From Coix lacryma-jobi var. lacryma-jobi (Eukaryota > Streptophyta > Magnoliopsida > Poales > Poaceae), in assembly GCA_009763385.1 (NCBI GenBank), contig CM019831.1, positions 79,147,845 to 79,211,844 of the forward strand: a DNA stretch of 64,000 nucleotides, read 5' to 3'. Position numbers and translations under genes: made by a program. The notes beneath the pieces were generated by a model. It did not search any database and had not been told where the DNA came from. It saw only the letters and a program-made list of their open reading frames with translations. Positions 55,940-64,000 of this stretch are shown here, piece by piece (the stretch's first letter is position 1; the number at the start of each line of letters is the position of its first letter).

Positions 55940-57719
55940 ATGGGGGAAGCATTTTGTTTAATGTATTATAGACTAACCTTTTGTGTTGGGTCTTGAGTCT
56001 ATTTAGTTTTGTTTTACTCCGATACTGTTTTCTGCATGCATTTCGTCATGTATACATCTTGCATTTTCGAGCTTCATGTCTATATTTCTTAGAATGAATT
56101 TATTCTCTAAATAGTCTTGCTCCGATGATATATGATGATGCTTGTAGCTTAGGCTCTTTTTGATCACTGATACATGGTGTGAGCTAAGCTATTTTCAGAA
56201 TGATGAACATGCCTAATGAACTTAAAACATGATACATGTTCACCATTGAGATTGGCAACTAGCATGTGCAGGACATGTTGAGGGTACTTATGCTATTTCA
56301 TATATGCTAGGTTGCTATGTCTCTAGTTCTGAGTCATTCACTTGCTTGGTTTGGTCATATTCTACTTAAAATGAACCAAGTTTTAGTGAATTGAATAGAT
56401 CGAGATGAGATTGCTTTGTCAACACATCACGGTATCGAGACTGTTTCTCATTGCACATTGAGTTAAACTTGATCCTTGTAGTGTGAGACCAAAACCGATG
56501 TTTCAAGCTTCTGATTGCATATGCATAGGCTTAGCTCGGTTGAAAAGTTAGGCAATGATAAGCTTTGAACCTCTCGCAATCACATGCTGAACTCAAACTT
56601 GTGTTAATAACCGTTGCAAATTCTCCGATAAAATCTGAAAACACAAGTCTATGTTTCATTCTATAGCATGATGATTGAACTTTGCTAGGGGTAGTTCACC
56701 TTGTATACATGTTTAGCACTTGTTTGACTTCCTGTCTATACATGTTCAGTGCTATTTTGATGGTGAAAATCCTTTTCTGAATGGCTTAAAACTGCTCACT
56801 TGGCTTATGCATTCGTATTTCGTATTCGGTGATCAGTTTGAGCCTTTGCTAGCATTTTTTATTGTTGCTTTGAAATCGGATCAACACTCTTTAGAGCATT
56901 TATTCATTCTATCGACTATATACCTGAAGCTGCTAACATGCATTTTTTGACTCATGTGCATTTGCTTTGACTCTGATAGGCATGGCTTTGCTCTGTTTTC
57001 ACTTGTTTGAGTTGTTTTCCCTTCTCTTTTGATTGCAAATTTCCCCCAAGGGGGAGAATTTTTCCAGGGGGGGGAACATTTTATGGTGTGGTGACAATTT
57101 GCAATTTCTGAGTTTCACTAATTGAGGGGGAGTTCTGCGTGAGGGGGAGCATTTCTGCTTTGTTTGGAGTTTGCTTTCATTCAGTATCGATCCTTCAGCT
57201 AGTTGTGTCGAGCCTCTATGCCTCTATCTTGAGGGACTAGCTTTTTTCACCATTTTTGGTGCTTCTTGATTGGTATTGAGCTTACTGCTAGTTGTGTTGA
57301 GCCTCTATGCCTCTATCTTGAGGGACTAACAGTGGTTGCCTTCTATGCAGTCTTCACTTGGTATCGAGCTTTCAGCTAGTGGTGTTGAGCCCTTTTTGCC
57401 TCTTCTTGAGGACTAGCTTGATCTTGACTTGGTTGCGTCGAGCCATTGCCCATGTCTTTGGGAACCAAGTCTTGTGCTCCGAGTTTGATCAAGTTTTGCT
57501 CTTTGATGAGTTGTAGCACCGATTTTTTGCTTGGTTGTGTCGAACCATTGCTCATGTCTTTGGGGACGAAGCTCTGCTTATCTCGATTTGTTCTTCTTCG
57601 GCCTCTCTTTCGGCTTTTGGACATCTCGAGTAAGTTTTCTCCTTCTATCTACTTCTATTTTTCTTTTTATCTTGATTACGGTTACTATGAGTTGACGATG
57701 CACTCATCAAGGGGGAGAT
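55940..57719 (+). other. S3 non-coding 3' spacer with hairpin modules
   Basis: Homologous to the S1 and S2 spacers. Hairpins: 57197-57242 (AGCTAGT/ACTAGCT), 57287-57329 (GCTAGTT with actaac, imperfect), 57375-57417 (GCTAGT/ACTAGC), 57428-57469 (CTTGGTT/AACCAAG) and a decayed copy at 57530. Each shares the core gtgtcgagcc...cttgagg or gcgtcgagcc...tttggg. The tract caagggggagat ends at 57719. Confidence 0.8.
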
Positions 57720-59782
57720 TGCGAACACAAGGTTGATATGTGCCCTTGTGGTTCCCTTCCTGAGTGATGAGTGATCGGTCAACAGACAACATGTCTCTTG
57801 CTATGTTAGTGTGCAGGTGTGGAGCTCGGAGACAGTGGTCGAAGGTGAGGTGAAGGTCAAGTAGAGACGTGTCGTGCCGACAGATCGGGAGCACTGAAGG
57901 GCGGACGTGAGGCTTGGACCGACAGATCGGGAGACCTGAGGACCAACTGTGGTAGCTGGCACGTGGCATCGACAAGCAAGAGCATATGGGGATGTGCGGT
58001 GCATCGGCCGAGTCGGGAGAAAGGTAATGGCGTCGTGACACTTGGTGGGAGGCCGAGAAGGATGGCGAATGCACTGTGCCCGGCGTGGAGGCTGGACATG
58101 CTCTGGCATCGGTGCTGGAACTCGGGGTGTGCGAACCACATCCCGTCTATGGCGCGGGTTTGGTAGCTGAGCCTCAAAAAGCTACCCTCGACGGTTTCCG
58201 AGTTTGGGCCTCAAAACTCGGGGTGGCGGGTTTCTGAGTTTGGGCCTCAAAACTCGGCGTGGATGGTTTCCAGGTTTGGGCCTCAAAACCTGCGCGCGCG
58301 GGTTTCTGAGTTTGCGCCACAAAACTCAGTCGGAGGATAGGTTTCCCAGTTTCGGGCTCACCAAAACTGGGGGGAGGTGCAGGTTTCCCGGATTCGGCCT
58401 CAAAATCGGGGGGAGGTCCGCAAAAAGGACGGTCGAAGCATTGCGGCGTAGAGAGGCTGGCGCGGCGGCGAAGCTATCCACGAGGAAGGGGTGGCGGTCG
58501 ACAGGATGGCACGTGGCGGCATCCTGAGGCTTGCGTCGAGGCGAAGCTAAGGATGAGGAAGGCGCGTGGCCGTCGGATTAACAATCAACAGAGTTGGACC
58601 GGGATACCCCTAGGGTTGGCCGCTTCGCTCTTGTATCTAGGGGTAGAAGGGGATTATTGTATTAGGCTATAAATAAGAGAGGCGCCCCTCCACTCTCCCT
58701 ATCCTTGCAACCATTTGTTCCTGAGCACTCTCTCTCTCTAGCCCCCACTTAGGTTCTAATCATACCTCGCTGCCTGTGATCCACAGAGATGGAAATCATA
58801 CCTCTGTATATTTGGATCTTTTGAGGAAACGAGACCGTAATCTCGTTGTCTCCTCGTGTGGAGGAATTTTAGCTGGAATTGAAATCCATTCGCGTTTTGT
58901 GATCGTGTTCTTTGCGTTTCGGTTTTTCATCTCTCGGAGATTTGCCCCGTTCTCCCTCTCTGTGAGATGATTTTTGATTCCACTTGAATCAGATTGTTCT
59001 ATGTCATGAACTCCTTTCCACCGAAGGATTTCTCCTCTAACCTCTCAACGACATAGATCGGGCTGATTTCGCGTGCGTTCTTCGTTCTTCCCCCTTTTCC
59101 GGTGATCCTCCAATTTCTCTTGATTGACTTGGTTTGGTGCGATGATTTCTTAGGATTAGCACCCCAATACGTAGAGGAACACCTGGGAGGAGTTACATCG
59201 AAGTCTCTTTTGATTTGGTTGAGATCGAATCGAATTTGTGTTTGAACCCGTGCAGTTTTGTGCTTTCTGTGTGTTGGCGGACAGTCCGCACCCTGACGGC
59301 GGACAGTCCGCGGATCGGGATTTTGCCGAGTCAGTCAGGCGCAGCCCCCTGATTGTTCAGTGTCAAGTGAACGACGGACAGTCCGTGGTTCAAACCCGCG
59401 GACAGTCCGAGAATCGACCAGAGCTATTTCTGAACAGTTCTGTTTCTGGTCTTTTGCCGGCGGACAGTCCGGACCCTGAGTGTCGGACAGTCCGGCGTTC
59501 ACCGGACAGTCCGGGACCCTGACCGTGGACTGTCCGGGATTATGCAGATTGTGCAGTTTTTGCTTTGGGGGTTTTTGCGCTTGGTTTTGGGCGTTCTCCA
59601 GGGGTTTCGTTGTACCACTAGGACATCTCCTAGGGTATCCACCTATTCGTAGGTCGTGAACTCACCGGTTGTTCAAAGTCTTTGCTTTTGGGGTGATTTT
59701 CTGGGACAAGGGCCATCCAATTTACAAGTTGAATTTTGAGGCTCCCATTCACCCCCCCTCTGGTCGCCAATTCGGTCCTTCA
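57720..59782 (+). repeat. S3 3' LTR
   Basis: 2,063 bp, TGCGAACACAAGG...GGTCCTTCA, the reverse complement type of the S1 LTRs. TATAAATA at 58668-58675 fits a promoter. Hairpin array about 58165-58420; palindrome cluster (GGACAGTCC) 59275-59545. Confidence 0.93.
58165..58420 (+). repeat. Hairpin array in the S3 LTR
   Basis: Stems in order: GGTAGCT/AGCTACC, CCGAGTTT/AAACTCGG, GAGTTT/AAACTC, CAGGTTT/AAACCTG, CTGAGTTT/AAACTCAG, CCCAGTTT/AAACTGGG, CCCGGATT/AATCGGG. Loop core gggcctcaa is mostly conserved while stems vary. Confidence 0.85.
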
Positions 59783-61800
59783 TACAAGAAGCGCCAACAC
59801 CTAGGGAAGTTTCAATGCCGATGTGATATTGGTTTTCTTGTTGGTTGCTCATTGAAGTCCAAAGCATATCGAGTATTCAACCATGCCAGCGAAATGGTAG
59901 AAGAAACATATGATGTGGAATTCGATGAATCTAACGGCTCTCAAGGAGAGCATGAGAATCTTGATGATGTAGGTGATGAACCATTGAGGGAAGCAATGAA
60001 GAACATACCGGTTGGAGCAATCAAGCCTAAAGATGATGATGATGATGATGTGCAAGTCATTGAGAAGCCATCCTCATCACATGTACCACAAGATGATGAT
60101 AAAGATGGGAGAGAGCCATATGAAGATACTTATGTCTCCCATGATCAAATGGTGGTACAAGCTCAAGATGTTGATGCTCCACAAGCGGCCCCTCAAGTAG
60201 ATGATCAATGGACTTCTCGTCTACTGCAAGCTCATCCTCAAGATCTCATCATAGGGAGTCCAACAAGGGGTGTAATGACTCGATCTCAAAAATGGAACAT
60301 CACTCCTTTGTTTCTCTTGTTGAGCCTACCATTGTAGATGATGCTCTAAAGGATCCGGATTGGGTGAATTCTATGCATGAAGAATTGAACAACTTCACCC
60401 GCAATCAAGTTGGGACCCTTGAAGAGCGACCCAAAGGCGCAAGAGTCATTGGAACCAAATGGGTGTTTAGGAACAAGCAAGATGATCAAGGCAAGGCTAG
60501 TTGCAAAGGGGTTCTCTCAAGTTGAAGGCTTAAAATTTGGAGAGACCTTTGCACCAGTTGCAAAGACTTGAAGCCATTCATATCCTCCTTGTATATGCAT
60601 CACATCATGACATTAAATTATATCAAATGGATGTGAAAAGTGCATTTTTAAATGGCTTCATAAATGAACTAGTCTATGTTGATCAACCTCCCGGGTTTGA
60701 AGACCCTAGATATCCTAATCGTGTTTATAGGTTGTCCAAGGTGCTATATCGGCTCAAGCAAGCCCCAAGAGCATGGTACAAGCGCCTTCGGGACTTCCTC
60801 ATTGAGAAGGGCTTCACAATTGGGAAGGTCTACACCACACTATTCACCAAGAAGCTTGATGGAGAGATCTTCATTTGTCAAGTCTACGTTGATGATATCA
60901 TCTTCGGGTCAACAAATGAAGCCTATTGTAAGGAATTTGGTGACTTGATGTCGAAGGAGTTCAAAATGTCCATGATTGGAGAGCTCACATTCTTCCTAGG
61001 CTTCCAAGTCATGCAATTGAAGGAGGGGACTTTTATATCTCAAGAGAAGTATACAAAAGACCTCCTCTAGCGCTTCAACATGAATGACTGCAAGCCTATC
61101 AAGACTCCAATGCCAACAAATGGACATCTCGACCTAGATGAGGGAGGTAACTCGATTGATCAAACTCTCTACCGTTCTATGATTGGTAGCTTGTTATATT
61201 TGACCGCATCTAGGCCCGACATCATGTTTAGTGTATGCATGTGTGCTAGGTTTTAAGTCGATCCTAAGGAATCACATGTCATAGCCGTAAAGAGAATCCT
61301 TAGGTACCTAAAGCACACCCCAAGCATTGGCCTTTAGTATCCCAAAGGAGCTAACTTCCAACTCGTTGGCTATTCCGATTCGGATTACGCGGCTTGCAAA
61401 GTAGATAGAAAGAGCACATCAGGAGGGTGCCATTTGCTTGGGAGATCACTAGTGTCTTGGAGCTCGAAAAAGCAAAATAGTGTGGCCTTGTCTACCAACG
61501 AGGCGGAATACATAGCCGTGGGAGCTTGTTGTGCACAAATCCTTTATATAAAACAAACCCTTCTAGACTATGGTGTAGTGTTAGAAAGGGTACCTTTGTT
61601 GTGTGACAATGAGAGCAAGGTTAAGCTTGCTAACAACCCGGTCCAACACTCTCGCACAAAACACATAGATATTTGCTATCACTTTCTAAGAGACCATGTT
61701 TCAAAGAAAGATATATCTCTAGAAGGAATTAGAACCGAAGATCAATTGGCGGATATCTTCACAAAACCCCTAGATGAGAGTACCCTTTGTAGATTGTGAA
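59783..61800 (+). pseudogene. O1: Opie/Ji-like copia pol (integrase end, RT, RNase H), broken
   Basis: Starts mid-domain (HLGKFQCRCDIGFLVGCSLKSKAYRVFN) at the S3 border, then an acidic linker with a (GAT)n run at 60032-60050, a frameshift near 60300, RT from VIGTKWVFRNKQDDQGK, another frameshift near 60530, IKLYQMDVKSAFLNGFIN, YRLKQAPRAWYKRL and an intact catalytic box VYVDDIIFGSTNE. A TAG at 61068-61070 follows YTKDLL. Further stops (near 61254 and 61335) precede RNase H (SDSDYAACKVDRKSTSGGCH, ALSTNEAEYIAVGACC, KHIDICYHFLRDH), which ends at 61800. The first part of integrase is lost with the S3 deletion. Lineage by resemblance to remembered maize Opie/Ji pol. Confidence 0.88.
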
Positions 61801-62093
61801 GTGAGCTTAATGTGCTTGATCTAACTAACTTTGTCAAAAGGTGAAAGGGGGTTGTCTTTGCATTGCATTGTATAATTTGCCATGTTTAAGTTATGCTATG
61901 CACATAGGCTTGTCAGACATGGTTAAGATAACCGCCCTAAAAAGCGTGTGAAGAAGCTTAGCCATGAGCAAACTTGACAAGCAACCTAGATTCAAATTCC
62001 GTATTGCATTGCATATGCATGCGTGTTGTTTGTCATTTCTTTTCGATTAAGCTTGAGCAACCGTTGTGTTCGTCCACCGCTAGGGGGAGCGTT
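61801..62093 (+). other. O1 short 3' spacer and polypurine tract
   Basis: About 290 bp without a gene; a tract CTAGGGGGAGC at 62080-62090 just before the presumed LTR start. Confidence 0.65.
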
Positions 62094-63245
62094 TGAGGCT
62101 CCTTTTTGGTTAAGACCCCTAGTTTTGGTGGCCACATGTTGTCTCCTCGCCTGTTTTGTTGCCTATTTTCTCTAAAAAGGTTATGTAGCCTATGGCAAAA
62201 TATTTATAGGATTGAGGGTTTATGCGAGGATGCTCATACTAGGTTCCAACTTGTGTTTATTTGCCTCTTATTTGAGTTGGAACTTGGTTGAGAGAGGGAG
62301 CCGCAACGGAGATCTTCGAAACTTCCCAAAATGCAGCATCGCACACTGTAGCAGCTCTGGCTGAAACAGTGATGGGGTAGCGTCCGATGTGTTACCATCG
62401 ACACGTCCGAGGCCTCCATGCCAAGGCATAGGACGCGTCAGATGTAATTTGGCACATTTTGGAACTCTCTAAGTGGACATCGGCGCGTCCAATGTCCCTT
62501 TAAGCGGCGCAGATCGTTCTCTTAACCGACAAATGGGCCCCACTCGTCATACATCGTCGTCTTCCCAGACCCGCTCGCGCGCGCTCTCGAATCCGCCGCC
62601 GCCCGTGCCAACCCTAACCCTAGCTCACCGTCAGCAGCCGCGCCCCCGTGCTCATCCTCCGCCGGCGGCCGCATTGCCCTCGCTCGTGCGCCGTCGCTCT
62701 CCCGCCGCCGTTACTCCTCCTGCGCGTCTCAGTCTTCTGCTCGGCTGAGCCGCTCCCATCACCGGCGGTGTGCGCCCCTCGTCGGAGCTCGCCGAAGCGT
62801 TGCCCCTCCTCGCCGGAGTTCATCCTCATGGTCACCTCGCTCCTCTCCATCTCCGGCGTGCCTTCCCTAGCCAAGCATTTCCAAACCGTGAGCTTCTCCT
62901 CCTCCTTCCACCACCAGTGCCTCCAAGGTGCTCGATGAAATATCCAAACCGTCGTCCTTCACTGTTTTGACCCCATTTTCGCCTAAACCCTTTGCAGACT
63001 TCCTTGGCGTGACACGTGGGTGCTAGAACATTGTTGAATCTCCTCATTCTTAGTCGGGTTCGTCCGTTCGTTAGGTAGCTAAGCCCGCTCCATATCTTAC
63101 CTCAAATGCTTTGCTTCTAAGTTAGGTCTCGCTTATCTCTAGTTTATAACTGCTTATATATCCAATCTATTCTCATAGCGAGTCAGTGCCTGTCAGCTTG
63201 TTGGTCGGCAGTTTCAGTGAACCTGAGGCCAAGCCCGTGGGTACG
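62094..63245 (+). repeat. O1 3' LTR (interrupted by S4)
   Basis: Start placed at TGAGGCTCC after the polypurine tract; the exact end is not seen because S4 begins at 63246. Contains four variants of a GCGTCCGATG-like motif (about 62371, 62394, 62430, 62484) and a very GC-rich leader-like part (62570-62830) with short frames of up to 96 aa that I do not regard as genes. Confidence 0.6.
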
Positions 63246-64000
63246 TGAAGGACCAAAAATGCTAACGCAAGGCGACCAGAGGGGGGGTGAATGGGAGCCT
63301 AAAAATTTCTTTCGAAAATACGGCCTCTGTCCCAACAAAATCAACCCCAAAAGCTTCGGACTCATCCGCGATGCCTATGACCCTAGGAAAGAGGGTGGAT
63401 GATCCCTAGGATCACAGCGAGGCACCACCCAAGAGTGCAAACCAAAAATCCTAAAACTCCGAGTCAAGTTCGTACCCAAAAGACCCACTCCCAAACGTAG
63501 ATGGAGGGATACGTCGGGAAATCCCTAAATACCTATGCTAACACGTGGCAAAGATAGGTAGAGAGGTTCCTAGGTGAACTCTAGGAGCAAACGAGAAGTC
63601 CAGAAATGAAGCGGAAAAGCCAGGAGGGAAAACGCACTAAAACGCAACCTACAACAGATTCCCGGACTGTCCGGACTGCAGGTCCTAGACTGTCCGCGCT
63701 AGGGGCGGACTGTCCGCGAAACCCTGGCGGACTGTCCGCCGGTCACGTTGCAAAAGCAGCAACGCTGCTGAACTGCCTCTACTCGACTCCCAAACTGTCC
63801 GCGCCTTATATGGCGGACTGTCCACCGGTCAAAGTTGTAACAGAACCAACCAATTTATAAGAGAACAAGTACGAAATTCTCCGCCGGAGTAGTGATTTTG
63901 CACACTTGAGCCCATATAAACCCGGTAGTCCGTGAAATCTCGAAGGATTTCAATCTTTTCCAATATCAACAACATAGGATCGTAATCATTCAGCATCAAC
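63246..64000 (-). repeat. S4: start of a fourth SIRE-family LTR
   Basis: Begins TGAAGGACC like the S1 LTRs and follows them to the window end, with the GGACTGTCC cluster at 63661-63830. It is more diverged from S1 than the S1 LTRs are from each other. GTACG (63241-63245) is the candidate left TSD. The orientation follows S1 if the element is complete beyond the window. Confidence 0.88.

Larger units (their letters stand above)
55132..59782 (+). mobile_element. S3: 3' half of a SIRE-lineage element inserted in O1
   Basis: RT C-terminus and RNase H (55132-55939), 3' spacer (55940-57719), polypurine tract and a full 3' LTR (57720-59782), all on +. The 5' LTR, gag, protease, integrase and most of RT are deleted together with part of O1. 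At the right end O1 pol starts directly after the LTR (59783). Confidence 0.9.

Noticed and set aside
62609..62621. Telomere-like CCCTAACCCTA
   Set aside because: Only about two units, inside the GC-rich part of an LTR; no interstitial telomere array.
62473..62940. Possible host gene 5' end
   Set aside because: Short GC-driven frames in several phases, located within the presumed O1 LTR; no splice or domain evidence.

Overview
The window is intergenic DNA from a plant, almost certainly a grass (Poaceae; a panicoid such as sorghum, Setaria, Panicum or sugarcane is my inference). It is almost entirely nested and broken LTR retrotransposons. The evidence is LTR pairs with TG...CA ends, 5-bp target-site duplications, primer-binding sites for initiator Met-tRNA and for what I take to be tRNA-Asp, and gag/protease/RT/RNase H/integrase domains of typical plant Ty1/copia (SIRE/Maximus, Opie/Ji-like) and Ty3/gypsy (Athila-like, Tat-like, Tekay-like) lineages. 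I see no host gene, tRNA, rRNA, CRISPR array or prokaryotic feature.

Layout. 1-2780: Tekay/Del-like LTR sequence with four 180-bp repeats. 2956-3186 plus 13516-15705: one Athila-type pol (call it A1, + strand), split inside its RT by a complete 10.3-kb SIRE-lineage copia element, S1 (3187-13515, - strand, TSD GTATG). 15706-16400: 3' region of A1 or a related element. About 16400-28048: a Tat-lineage gypsy, T1 (gag-pol on -), with a multi-exon gene on the opposite strand (17219-20285) facing pol across a block of tandem repeats; its left LTR is missing. 28049-31192 plus 44669-47186: two parts of a second SIRE element, S2 (-), split by G2 (31193-44668, +), an Athila-like element with only gag and protease. 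G2 itself holds a coding-poor element, L1 (34542-41455, -, TSD CCAGG). 47187-54818: a second gag-protease-only element, G3 (-), with different host sequence on each side. 54819 to 63245: an Opie/Ji-like copia, O1 (+), carrying the 3' half of a third SIRE copy, S3 (+, about 55132-59782). 63246-64000: start of a fourth SIRE LTR, S4.

Every pol reading frame is broken by stops or frameshifts, so nothing here looks autonomous. The most interesting signals lie in the SIRE family. (1) S1 lacks, exactly between GT and AG boundaries, a 1,331-bp segment that S2 keeps. This suggests an intron whose retention gives Gag alone and whose removal joins Gag to Pol. (2) Two arrays of short hairpins, one in the LTR and one in the 3' spacer, have stems that change from unit to unit but stay complementary. 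(3) A cluster of GGACTGTCC palindromes recurs in every LTR copy. G3 also has two extra primer-binding-site copies buried inside its LTRs. Coordinates of nested elements come from comparing copies within the window by eye; divergence values are hand counts.
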